NCBI RefSeq assembly: GCF_964340395.1
Contig: NC_135564.1
Span: forward strand, 19,937,107 to 20,001,106
Origin: Glandiceps talaboti
Lineage: Eukaryota; Hemichordata; Enteropneusta; Spengelidae
Direction of reading: 5' to 3'
Length of the DNA stretch: 64,000 nt
Shown here: positions 1 to 10,995 of the stretch, one piece after another
Position numbering within the stretch: the stretch's first letter is position 1
Layout of the letters: each line of letters begins with the position of its first letter
Program-made: the position numbers and the translations under genes
Notes under the pieces: model-generated
Database searches by the model: none
What the model was told of the DNA's origin: nothing
What the model saw: only the letters and a program-made list of their open reading frames with translations

Positions 1-480
1 ATCGCATGTAGTCACCTCATGTAGTCATATCGCATGTAGTCATCTCATGTAGTCATGTGTGTCATTTAGATTTATTGTCATGTGTGCATCATTCGCCTTG
101 TGTGTGCGTCATTTATAGTCACGAGCACAGTGCACGTATTATTGCTTAGATTGCCGCCCTGGATCGCCGTTTTCTTAGGAAAATATCGTACGAATCCTGC
201 TGCTACAAATGTGTCAATCTCTAAAGTAGCGGAAATGTTTTTTCCTTACTTACAGGTAGGAATATATAGTCAAAAGGTTGTTATATCTAGTCTGTAGACC
301 AGGAAAACAACAAGCTATGAAATATTACACGCCCCTGTGGTCATACGTGCATTACTTGCCTTATGTGTGTCATTTATTTCCATACGCTAGTCATTTGCCA
401 CAAGATGTGTGTCATTTGCTCTTACGCATACATAATTAATTTTGTGTGTCACTTACGTTTGACTGTAAGATACGTCCTGA
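1..480. repeat. Degenerate short repeats built on TGTAGTCAT / GTGTGTCATTT
   Basis: Positions 1-130 and 340-470 consist of loosely repeated words such as CATGTAGTCAT and GTGTGTCATTT. Between them (about 160-260) is a less repetitive stretch that ends in a splice-donor-like CAG/GTAGGA. It could be an exon of a gene lying to the left, but nothing recognisable is encoded. Confidence 0.5.
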
Positions 481-556
481 CGTTCCGCCCTCACCGGCGT
501 GGGAGGGGTTGGCTGAAGTGTGAGGGCGCCCCATCACGGCGTACCTTACAGACTAC
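481..556. repeat. Copy of a dispersed GGCGCCC-containing repeat
   Basis: The stretch holds a GAGGGCGCCCC core followed by GGCGTACCTTACAGACT. Related copies occur at about 18636-18700, 36196-36297 and 46270-46372, in both orientations. The copies share the AGTCTGTAAGGTAC end, which suggests a short inverted-repeat element. It encodes no protein. Confidence 0.55.
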
Positions 557-599
557 ACTTACGTTCATCATCATCACACATCATGATCAAATGTAGACG

Positions 600-1735
600 A
601 ATAATAAAAAGTAAGTACCCGAGAGAAGACACTTAACACTCTAAGCCGTCAGATGTAGGTGATGTACACTTGATATCTTGTAGATGTAATAGAAATTGCC
701 TTGAATGTCAGCCACAAAAGACAGACGATAGTACTTTCAGTTTGTCATTATATGTATAGACTATTTATAGAACTTATGGTATATTTTATTTCATTTATTT
801 CATTCATCTAGATTAACTGGTATATACCGAGTACCGTTATGATATGGCAAGTCGGGCAAAAAAGTCCCCTGAACGTTAGATCCTTGATATTTTTATTGTC
901 CATTCCTAATCCCAATGATATGATGTACAGGGTTGGTAGAACTTCACTGAGCTCTGTTGAAATGTGGCGCATGAAATATTGAATCTAACGTCCATATTAT
1001 CTAGTCAATGCTAGGGGTATCATTGCTGCCAAGCAATTCTTTGTCGCTTCCTTTGAGTTGCCATACATACCCTTTTATATACAATAGGCCACAGTTTTTC
1101 CTTTATTTTTATTTATTACTTTTATTTATTTATTTATTTATTTTTTTTTTTTGGGGGGGGGGGGCAAGTTTAATACACACACTCACAATGCTTGACAGCC
1201 AATAGTGAGGAGTTATGAGGGTATGGTGCCATTATAACTCTCAAACATGAAAACCTATAGTTTGTGTTGGTGTTGGTGTAAAAATAACTTGAATATGACA
1301 CAGGGCGAACATGACGAATGCAGGTGGAGACGCGGGAAGGATGGCGAATGCAGATGAAGACGCAGCGAAGATGATGAATGCATACGGAGACATGGTGGAA
1401 TTGGTGACAGTGGTGGAAGTGCGAAATTTGTGTCTGTGGATGTTAAGTATGAGAGAAAGTCCATAGCCAGGCAAGTGAAAATAATCCAAACTACCGACCC
1501 TCTGACCTAACCTAACCTGAGGACAACCCAAAATGAGAAGAAAAAGAAAAAAGATGAACCGTTTGTGTATATGTAATATGTGGTCATGCGTAGTGATGGC
1601 AAAAAAGGACCGAGGCGTGAGGTAGTTGATGGCGATGATGATGAAAATACGGGTAGTATTTGAAATGTGTAGGTTGGAGAGGGGGTTATAAGAACAACAG
1701 TCACTCATTCATTCATTCATACTTAGAAAAGTAAA
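600..1735. repeat. Diverged ~1.1-kb repeat, copy A
   Basis: This segment matches 2960-4120 in order: a GTGATGTACACTTGATAT-type start, ATCTAGTCAATGCTAGGGGT, a T-run followed by a G-run (about 1140-1163), GTGCCATTATAACTCT, and a CACTCAT end. The copies are diverged with indels and neither has a convincing ORF. The long minus-strand reading frame across 1241-1708 is low complexity and is not shared as protein. It may be an unclassified interspersed element present twice or a local duplication. Confidence 0.65.
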
Positions 1736-2026
1736 AGCATTTTAATTTCACAAGATTTTGATAATCATTTTCTTTGGCCTTTGTAACCATCTATTGTTTT
1801 GTTATAGTTCCATGCTAATGTTATAAAAAAATAGTATAAAAATTAAAATTACTGAAAATGTAACATGTAAAATTAACTATATATGCAGTGTGCATGAACA
1901 AAAAGAGTGTTTCCTGTCAACAGATGGGCAGGACATTGTGTTTTTATATTTGTCAGGGGGGGGGGATTGTTTTGTGGATGAATTGCAGGGGGGGGGGGGT
2001 TCACTATTTTTAAGTACAACATGAAC
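1736..2026. other. Gene-free spacer with G-runs
   Basis: AT-rich sequence with two uninterrupted G-tracts near 1957 and 1988. No ORF, RNA gene or splice pattern was seen. Confidence 0.6.
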
Positions 2027-2445
2027 GGTTGCTAGTATTCAATTCCCACATTTCTGGCAATAGTGCTATTTAATACCGGTTGCTAGTATTCAATTCCCAC
2101 ATTTCTGGCAATAGTGCTATTTAATACCGGTTGCTAGTATTCAATTCCCACATTTCTTGCAATAGTGCTATTTAATACTGGTTGCTAGTATTCAATTCCC
2201 ACATTTCTTGCAATAGTGCTATTTAATACCGGTTGCTAGTATTCAATTCCCACATTTCTTGCAATAGTGCTATTTAATACCGGGTGCTATTATTCAATTC
2301 CCACATTTCTTGCAATAGTGCTATTTAATACCGGGTGCTAGTATTCAATTCCCACATTTCTTGCAATAGTGCTATTTAATACCGGGTGCTATTATTCAAT
2401 TCCCACATTTCTTGCAATAGTGCTATTTAATACCGGGTGCTATTA
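2027..2445. repeat. Minisatellite, 51-bp unit, about 8 copies
   Basis: Eight near-identical head-to-tail copies of a 51-bp unit beginning GGTTGCTAGTATTCAATTCC and ending TTTAATACC. Copies differ by single substitutions (GGCAATAG versus TGCAATAG, CTAG versus CTAT), showing ordered variant spread along the array. No coding potential. Confidence 0.95.
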
Positions 2446-2959
2446 TTGAAGTGTAATAGTGACCCACTTTGAGTGTTATATTACCCATATCCATATTATT
2501 GATAATGGTCTTTCTGAGACCTCGACCTTTGACCTCGACCTGTATCTTCAAGGTCAAATAGCCAAACATTAATCATAGTGCACAGTATACAGCAGAGATG
2601 CATAGACCAATTTCAACCAAGCCTGGCACAAATGTCAAACTTCACATTTTGTGCACAAGCTCAGTCTGGTAGCTTAATACATAGAAACCTAAATTAAATG
2701 ACTTAATACCCATTTTATTTATAATGAGCTTTGAGACCTTGTCATTGCTTTGTTTTGTGACCTTTGCAATGATGACAAAATATTGGCCATATTTGTCATA
2801 AAAAATTCTGAATTTGACTTGGCTAGTAAGTTGAAATATTGAAGACTGTCTTTGATGAAAATTTATCAGTTTATGAATATTTGAGGCTACATCACTTTTC
2901 ATCTGTGTTCATGACAGCACAGATCAATTGTAGATGAACAGCAAAGATAAGTAAAGAAC
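2446..2959. other. Gene-free, no recognisable feature
   Basis: AT-rich non-coding DNA. It contains short CTTTGACCTCGACC-type words that resemble decayed repeat. No supported ORF. Confidence 0.5.
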
Positions 2960-4120
2960 TTCTAGATGACGCTTACCATTCACAGCTTTTAGGTGTAAGT
3001 GATGTATACTTGATATTCTGTAGACGTACCATATAATAGATATTGCCTTGAAATACACTGCCATGGATACACTAAAGACGACAGTACCTTAAATTCACTC
3101 AGTCATTAGTAGCATTTTTATGCCAACAATTATTTAGACTGAGAATGTAGTCATACTCGTATGGTAATTCTGGCTATATGGTCCCCTGGATTTGAGAGTT
3201 TAATTTGAATGTTTGTAGTGAAATTGACCAACCCACCCCCCTGATAAAAAGAGGATTAAATGTTTGATAGCTCTCTACTGAGCTCTGTATGCAGTTGAAT
3301 TTAGGCCGCATTGAAAATTGATTACTCTAAAATCCATATTATCTAGTCAATGCTAGGGGTGTCATCGCTGCCAAACAATTCTTTGTTGCCAATTTGAATC
3401 ACCATACAAGGACACATACTTTTCTTTCTTTTTTTTTTTTTTGGGGGGGGGGGGGAGGGTTAACATACATGCACATGCTTGACTGCGAATATGAAGAGTT
3501 ATAATGGAATGTGCCATTATAACTCTAAACCATACAAACATACATACAGAAAGTTAAAATGAATGGGGGACTTTATTGTATTGTTGTAATGAATATGACG
3601 CACAACGGTGATGGCAAATAAAGATGGCGACACGGCAGTAATAGAGATGGCGGCGACACGGCGGAGGTTTGTGAGGTTTATGTGTGTTGGTATGAGAGAT
3701 TAAGGCCATAGACAGCAAGTGAAAAATATGTAAAACCTACAAAGGACTAACCAACGAACCATTGCCAACCAACCAACCAACCGACCAACCGACCAACCAA
3801 CCAACCAACGGCAACCGACCAAACAACAAAGTAATCAACCCTAGAGACCCACCTAGTCAGAGAAAACCAAAATCCACAAGAAACCAGACGTACGGAAAGG
3901 GATAACAAAAATCGAGGAGTGCTGTTTGTGTATGTCAATATGTAATATATTATCATGTGCAGCGAAGACAGCGGACCGAAACGCGAGGTAGATGATGGCG
4001 CAGATATGACAATTGGTGCCAGAGACGCAAAAATGATAGTGTATTTGATGTACGTATGTTGAAAGGGGTGAGGTGGGATAGTTAAAAGAGCAATCACTCA
4101 TGCAGCCATACAAACTCAAA
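2960..4120. repeat. Diverged ~1.1-kb repeat, copy B
   Basis: Second copy of the segment at 600-1735, in the same orientation. It carries the same landmarks: GTGATGTATACTTGATAT, ATCTAGTCAATGCTAGGGGTGTC, a T-run/G-run near 3430-3456, GTGCCATTATAACTCT and a CAATCACTCAT end. A CCAACCAACCGACC short tandem run at about 3765-3815 produces an artefactual VGWLVG peptide frame on the minus strand. Confidence 0.65.
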
Positions 4121-5079
4121 AAAACTCAAAAAACTTACTTGGCCGGGTGCTGATGTCTGAAACTGTTTTTCTGTTCTTCTAAACTCCTCCAAAAGTTCTA
4201 CTAATAAAATAACTTAAAAATACATTTCAATACATAAATTACATTTTAATAGATATACATAAATGCAAAATACACATCAGTATCGTAATAATCAAATACA
4301 TCGATCAGTCTTGGGTCTTCTTATCACCACAGGCTAAAAGAAAGAAATTTAAGAAATAGTATAAGAATTGAAGTATTCACTCACAATGCAATTATATTAT
4401 TTTCTAAATTTATTTTATATTGCAGACATGACAATCAAATAGAAATAAAGTTTCTAAATCTAACTTTCAATGTATAAACATATTAAATATTAAAAAGAAA
4501 GTTTTTTGACTCACATTTTCCATCATTTGTCCATCTTTGTCGAGCCTGGCTTCCTGAAAATAAACTTGCATGGAAATTGTATTAATACAGTTTGGTTAAT
4601 ATATTGTGTTTTATTTAATAAAATAATGAAAAAATACATTCAATATAAATTACATTTACCAAAGTGCTCCCATATGGTTGATATTAAATTTTCAAGGTTA
4701 TAATTTGTAGACAATATTTTTTTATGAAATGGGGTGAAAGGAAGAAATCAAATCTTGACGAAGGTAAACTTGCCCAGGTTTGGGAAACCACTATAAAGAA
4801 AGAACTGTGTGTATAAATTTGCAAATACAGTATAATTAATTGATTTTTTATTGTTCTACTGTTTCTCCCTGAAATATCGACCCCAATGGTTAGAAAAGCC
4901 AATGAGAATAAGTCAAGCAAAAACATTTTTATACTATTAAATTGATTATGAAATAATAACTGACTAAAGTTGCATAAAGTGGGTAGAATTTGTATGTGTT
5001 ATCAAAATGTGTATTTTTATCTCAGAGAATTAAATTTTTTTTGCAGAAGTAATATGGGAGGGGGGGGGGTGCACAACTC
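4121..5079. other. Gene-free AT-rich spacer
   Basis: No ORF with family resemblance, no RNA gene and no clear repeat. Small A/T-rich reading frames here look random. A 9-10 base G-run lies near 5058. Confidence 0.5.
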
Positions 5080-6275
5080 CCATAGGTGGGAAAGGTCTGC
5101 TGGAAAGCAGTGTTTTTTTGTATACTTTTCTGGGCTGGAAAACTTTGGAAAACCCTGCTCAGCTGGACTGATAGATTTTGCTTCAGTTGCAGCTTAGAAT
5201 AAATCTATAAATTTCAAAACATTATTACAATTCTTAAAAGTGAGATTTCATTTTCCAAAAGACAATTAATTTGGTCAGTTTTTAGCTATTTCATCGTACA
5301 AACTGCCGCCTGTATCTATCATAGATCTGTAGAGTATCTATTTTGTGCTATAAAGTTGGTATTAGAAAGTGTCTCCATTTTTGGGTATGTAGTATGACAA
5401 CAGTAAGGGCTTGGTAATCTTAGCAAAGCCTCCTAGTATCACTTCACACAGAGTTGTCCTGTCATATGAACATGTTTAATGAGAGTAATCCATAATGCCA
5501 ATACTATTTCAACTTTAAGTGCAATTAATTATGAAAGGAGAATTAGAAATTAACAGTCATTGGTGCCTAATTATGTGCTTATTTACTATATATTAGTATT
5601 TATTATATATTAGTATTTATCATACATTAGTATTTATTATATTAGTACTTATTACTTATTAGTGATTATTTATTATATGTTATTATTATTACCCTAAAGT
5701 TATTATTATTATTTTTATCATTATTGTTATTAAGATAGAATTTAATAGTAGGGCCGGCAAAGTGTGCTTCTTTGAACTAGTATTGGCAAAATAAACCACT
5801 TTCATTAATTTTGTTCACATGACCATATATCCCAGGATGAGGTGGGCAACTCTTTGTGAAATGACATAGGGAGGCTATGTTGAAACCCCCAAAAACCAAA
5901 CTGTTGTCATACTACACACCCTAAAAATGGTCTGACTCTTTCTTATACCAACTGTATCACTCAAAATACATACTATAGAGGTCTATAATATATGCAGACG
6001 GTAGTTCATATGATGTAATACCTAAAAACTGATCAAAAATAATTAATTTTTTGAGAAATGAAATCTTACTTTTAGCAATTGTAAGAATTATTTTGAAAAA
6101 TATATCAATATTTTGAACTACAATTAAAATAAAATCAACCAGTCTAGATGGGCAGGGTTATCCAAAATCTTCTCGCCTAGAAAAGTATATACCCTATATC
6201 ATACATGTACATGTACCTTATGACATATGCATACAGACTTTACAGCAGACCTTCCCCGTATAGTCCATGGGAGCT
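5080..6275. repeat. Large foldback element (inverted arms ~350-400 bp)
   Basis: The sequence at about 5080-5410 recurs in reverse complement at about 5790-6275. Paired landmarks include AGTATGACAACAG, CAGTTTTTAG, GTATACTTTTCT/GTATATACTTTTCT and AAGGTCTGCTG. The arms are diverged, so the hairpin is imperfect. The loop (about 5480-5790) is A/T-rich TATTAGTATTTAT microsatellite-like DNA. No transposase reading frame remains, which fits a non-autonomous foldback or MITE. Confidence 0.7.
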
Positions 6276-6799
6276 CAAGGCCAGGTTTCAAAATAAAGCT
6301 TGTTTTATGATTAATTATGCAGAAATATTGATTTTTGATGACAAATATGGCATATTTTCCGAATGACATGTCACCTTTGTGCTAGTTTTGAAAGAAATCA
6401 GATATTGGAAGTCTGAGCCCATTGTAGTAGTTACTCACTTTGGGGGACTAAAAGTGCTTTTGCTGGATGAATTCTATTCCCTTTTCTAAACATTGTGATC
6501 TCTGATTGAGAGAGAAACACAAGTGTGGTAAACCATAATATTTTTGTTCAAAATTTCAATTGATAAATATTGAATCAAACTTTTATGATTCAGTTTTAAT
6601 TTAGCAAAACCAATTGCAACCTACAGGAGCATTTTGGTTTACACCAGTTATATTTTTACAGCTTTTATTTTATTTATTTTTTACAGAGGTTAATGAGGGA
6701 GACGGTAGTTCTCTTATAAAAACTTTTTTTTAAAACTCCTCCCATGTAACAAAAACTACTCTAATGGTGAAAAACTAATGGTCCTTGCTCAGTGCTCGG
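6276..6799. other. Gene-free spacer
   Basis: AT-rich sequence between the foldback and the satellite. No supported ORF or repeat. Confidence 0.5.
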
Positions 6800-8990
6800 G
6801 GATCATCATGTTATAGACTTTTTGTAATTGCAGATTTTTAGTTGTAGTCTTTTTAGCCCTAATTTGCATATCACTGATGAAATTATCATATCAAGAATAC
6901 ATCTTAATCTAATTATAGACAACCAAAAATACATTTTTAGATCATAATTTACATATCACTGATTGGATCGTGTTATAGACCTTTTGTAAATATAGACTTA
7001 ATTTTAGTCTTTATAGCCCTAATTTGCATATCACTGATGAGATAAACACATCAAGAATACATCTTAAACTAATGATAGATTTTTTACCATAAAGACACAT
7101 TTTTAGGCACTAATTTGCATATTACTGATTGGATCATCTTATTATAGACTTTTTTAAATAAAGACCGTTAGTTTTAGGCTTTTTAGCCCTAATTTGCATA
7201 TCATTGATGAGATCATAGTATTAAGAATACATCTTAAACTAATGATAGACTTTGACCAAAAAGCCACATTATTAGCCCCTAATTTGCATATCACTGAAGA
7301 GATCATCTTGTTATAGACGTTTTGTAAATATAGACTTTTAGTTTGAGGCTTTTTAGCCCTAATTTGCATATCACCGATGAGATCATGGTATTAAGAATAC
7401 ATCTAAATCTAATGATAGATTTTTGACCAAAAAGACACATTTTCAGACACTAATTTGCATATTACTGATTGGATCATCTTCTTATAGCATTTTTGTAAGT
7501 ATAGACTTTTAGTTTTAGTCTTTTTAGCCCTAATTTGCATATCACTGATGAGATAAACCCACCAAGAGTACATCTTAATCTCTTGATAGATTTTTGACCA
7601 AAAAGACACATTATTAGGCACTAATTTGCATATTACTGATTGGATCATCTTGTTATAGACTATTTTATTGTTAGTCTTTTTAGCCCTAATTTGCATATCA
7701 CTGATGAGATAAACACATCAAGAATACATCTTAATCTAATGATAGAATTTTGATCAAAAAGACTCATTATTAGGCACTAATTTGCATATTACTGATTGGA
7801 TCATCTTGTTAGACTTTTTGTAAATATAGACTTTTAGTTTTAGTCTTTTTAGCCCTAATTTGCATATAAGTGATGAGATAAACACATCAAGAGTACATCT
7901 GAATCTAATGATAGAATTTTGACCAAAAAGACATTATTAGGCACTGATTTGCATATTACTGATTGGATCATCTTGTTATAGACTTTCTTTTATTTTTAGC
8001 CTTCTTAGCCCTAATTTGCATATCACTGATGAGATAAACACATCCAGAATACATCTTAATCTAATGATAGATTTTTGATCAAAAAGACACATTATTAGGC
8101 ACTAATTTGCATATTACTGATTAGATCATCTTGTTATAGACTTTTTGTAAATATAGACTTAGTTTTAGTCTTTTTAGCCTTAATTTGCATATCACTGATG
8201 AGATAAACACATCAAGAATGCATATTAATCTAATGATAGATTTTTGACCAAAAAGACACATTTTAGGCACTAATTTGCATATTACTGATGGGATCATCTT
8301 GTTATAGACTTTTTATAAATATCGACATTTAGTTTTAGTGTTTTTAGCCCTAATTTGCATATCACTGATGAGATAAACACATCAAGAATACATCTTAATC
8401 TAATGATAGATTTTTGACCAAAAAGACACATTATTAGGCACTAATTTGCATATTACTGATTGGATTATCTTAGACATTTTGCAAATATAGACTTTTAGTC
8501 TTAGTCTTTTTAGCTCTAATTTGCATATCACTGATGAGATAAACACATCAAAAGTACATCTTAATCTAATGATAGATTACACATTATTAGGCACTAATTT
8601 GCATATTACTGATGAGATAAACACATCAAGAATACATCTTAATCTAATGATATATTTTTTACCAAAACAACACATTATTAGGCACTAATTTGCATATTAC
8701 TGATTGGATCATCTTGTTATAGACTTTTTATAAATATCGACATTTAGTTTTAGTGTTTTTAGCCCTAATTTGCATATCACTGATGAGATAAACACATCAA
8801 AAGTACATCTTAATCTAATGATAGATTTTTGACCAAAAAGACATTATTAGGCACAAATTTGCATATTACTGATTGGATCATCTTGTTATAGACTTTCCTT
8901 TATTTTTAGTCTTTTAAGCCCTAATGTGAATATCACTGATGAGATAAACACATCCAGAATACATCTGAATCTAATGATAGATCTTTGACC
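6800..8990. repeat. Satellite-like tandem array, ~160-170-bp unit, about 13 copies
   Basis: Each unit contains two half-units. One carries AATTTGCATATCACTGATGA, the other AATTTGCATATTACTGATTG. They are separated by GATAGATTTTTGACCAAAAAG and GTTATAGACTTTTTGTAAATA blocks. Spacing between equivalent points is about 158-170 bp, with one irregular interval near 8516-8768. Almost every half-unit has an ATTTGCAT octamer. Diverged monomers of the same repeat lie in the opposite orientation at about 30500-30930. The short frames in it are repeat artefacts. Confidence 0.9.
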
Positions 8991-9369
8991 AAAAAGATGA
9001 GATCAAAAGCCTTAATTTGGTTTTGAGACACATATATTTGATCACTATACCATGGGTATAACTGAAGCGATGACATTATTTTGTATTGTAATTTATGAAT
9101 GTTCTGACCATCACAAAACGAAAAATAAATTTGGTACACATTGTTGGTTGTTATGTGGTTATTAGCTATATTTGTAATATTGTAAACAAACTTATCTTTT
9201 TCATCATCTTCAAAGAAGAATGTCTTTACGGAAATAACTCTTAAAATTGTAACATGAATGAAAAAAATATGCGCTGCAGAGCAAAATACACGGGTTTTAA
9301 TTTTGTATGATTAGCATTTTAATGAAAGAAATATTTCGATTCAACTTTGTATTTCTTGAAAAAAAACTA
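8991..9369. other. Gene-free spacer after the satellite
   Basis: Non-coding AT-rich DNA. No feature recognised. Confidence 0.5.
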
Positions 9370-9610
9370 ACTAACTAGATTTTGCGAAAACTTTAACCCT
9401 AATTAGAAGTGGCACAGTCAGTATTTCTAGAAACAATCTATTTTAAGTTTACATTTAGTTAACTAGTTTTTGCGAAAGTTGTTAATTTTAGAATGGGAAC
9501 CCTAATTAGAAGTGGCACAGTCTGTATTTCTAGGAACAACCTATTTTAAGTTTACATTTGGTTTACTAGTTTTGGGGTAACTTTAGTATGGGACCCTAAA
9601 TAGAAGTGGT
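9370..9610. repeat. Short tandem repeat, ~100-bp unit, 2-3 copies
   Basis: AACCCTAATTAGAAGTGGCA recurs at about 9394 and 9499 and, truncated, at about 9591. Between copies the TTCTAG-AACAA-CTATTTTAAG and ACTAGTTTTTGCG blocks keep the same order. A related inverted word (CAGTCTGTGCCACTTGAAC) lies near 9930, just beyond the minus-strand ORF end. Confidence 0.7.
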
Positions 9611-9811
9611 TTTCTGTGGTTATAGGCAATTATGGTTTTCAAGTTTGTGTTTCGTAAATAGTCTAATATAAACATCAATGATTTTTCATTTGAACATGGC
9701 AAAATACAATTGTTTCGGTTGTGAAAGAAATGTGTATACCGGAGGTGGCTGAATTTATAGGAATCTGGGTACCCGAGAACAACTTTGTGTACATGACTAT
9801 GTATGACGTAT

Positions 9812-10453
9812 CTATTCAAATTTGTTTGTCGATAAATTTTGATTTGTATTTTTTATTCGTAGATAAATTTTGATATGTATTTTGTATTTGTATTTTGCGT
9901 TCTTAATGTTTTCGAAAATGGGGAATATTACAGTCTGTGCCACTTGAACAACCAATGACAAACTTTCCTCCTGACAAAACCGTCTAAATCCTAACCTGTC
10001 AACCCGGGCCGCCACCTTCCCGCCAAAAAAGGTACCGCGCCGAAATTGCCACCATGGTCCCCATTCCCATACAACGGGCCCAAATGCAGCAGAAAGAACA
10101 AACATTGCAAACCGACTTATCTCATATACCATCCTTCGACGTTCTCGCAGGGACCAAACCATGATAAATTGACGAACCAATACGCAAACCATTGACTTCC
10201 ATTCTCGAACAGTCTCTATTGTACGGCGAACAAACATCTGAAGCAAACACAGCATCCATACGGTGATACACATTGCAATTTTTCCTTCCAACTTCCTCTT
10301 TTCGACCAGTGAGCGAAGTAGACAGCATACAGCATCCAGGACCCATACCAAACATCGGAATATTCTTCTATCATCCACTCTCAGCAGTACAAGGCTTCGG
10401 ACATATACTATGACGACATAGACCAGGGTGAGCAGCACAATACCAGTATCCAT
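9812..10453 (-). CDS. Putative 213-aa multi-span membrane protein (unrecognised)
   Basis: This is the longest non-repeat reading frame in the left third of the window. The ATG at 10453 has a good context (AAAGATGG) and an in-frame TAA just upstream, so the start is well defined. Hydrophobic stretches fall at about residues 4-25, 34-50, 57-75, 88-102 and 111-134, separated by Arg/Lys-rich segments, as in a small polytopic membrane protein. After about residue 165 the frame runs into repeat-like, Lys/Asn-rich sequence, so the true end may be earlier or spliced. CpG content is higher than in the surroundings. I recognise no family. A chance ORF or transposon remnant is quite possible. Confidence 0.3.
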   Translation of the reverse strand: MDTGIVLLTLVYVVIVYVRSLVLLRVDDRRIFRCLVWVLDAVCCLLRSLVEKRKLEGKIAMCITVWMLCLLQMFVRRTIETVREWKSMVCVLVRQFIMVWSLRERRRMVYEISRFAMFVLSAAFGPVVWEWGPWWQFRRGTFFGGKVAARVDRLGFRRFCQEESLSLVVQVAQTVIFPIFENIKNAKYKYKIHIKIYLRIKNTNQNLSTNKFE

Positions 10454-10995
10454 CTTTGTTTATCGTTTGCTGGAGTCGCAAAGACAGTTTGAAAATGTAT
10501 CACGCGTCATTTATATACCCAACCCAAGATGTTAGATTCCTGTCGAGAACCATGAACCAATCAGACCTAGAGGATCAAAATTTTCCTCTACCCCTCCAGG
10601 TGCACTTTAAAGGTGGTGGCAGGGAAAACTATTGTGTTTGTAAGACTAGTTAGGTGTTGTTTGTTTCAAATTGGTCAATCACTTGACATGGAGTACACGT
10701 GTTACATTTGACAAACAACCAATCAAAAGTCCGGAGTTGATTTCTCCACATTCTTTTATTTTACAGGAATACAAACTTATGTAACGTGCACAGGGGTGAA
10801 CACTGTATAAAAAAAAAGGTATAGACTAGCGTTCCTCGCTAAATGCGTGCAATGACGGATAAGCACCGGTATTGTTGATGAATTATGAATGTATGTGTCG
10901 ACCCCCGTTTGAATGAAAGTGTAATGTATAAAATTATGTGAAAACCAGGACGTGGTGACGGGGGCTATTGTCTTGGAATAATAAGGTGTTGTATT
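10454..10995. other. Possible promoter-proximal spacer
   Basis: Contains CCAATCA/CCAATCAAA words near 10556 and 10719, which could serve the minus-strand ORF, and slightly CpG-richer DNA up to about 10980. No coding evidence. Confidence 0.3.

Noticed and set aside
82-260. Exon-like stretch ending in CAG/GTAGGA
   Set aside because: Peptide is unrecognised and flanks are simple repeats; without sequence to the left it cannot be supported.
1241-1708. 155-codon minus-strand frame
   Set aside because: Low complexity (Ser/His/Thr-rich), lies inside a repeat segment and is not preserved in the second copy.
3747-4097. Minus-strand frame with GWLVG repeats
   Set aside because: Produced by a CCAACCAACCGACC short tandem run.
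7154-7696. Two frames with MQIRAKK repeats
   Set aside because: They are translations of the ~165-bp satellite; phase and stops vary between units.
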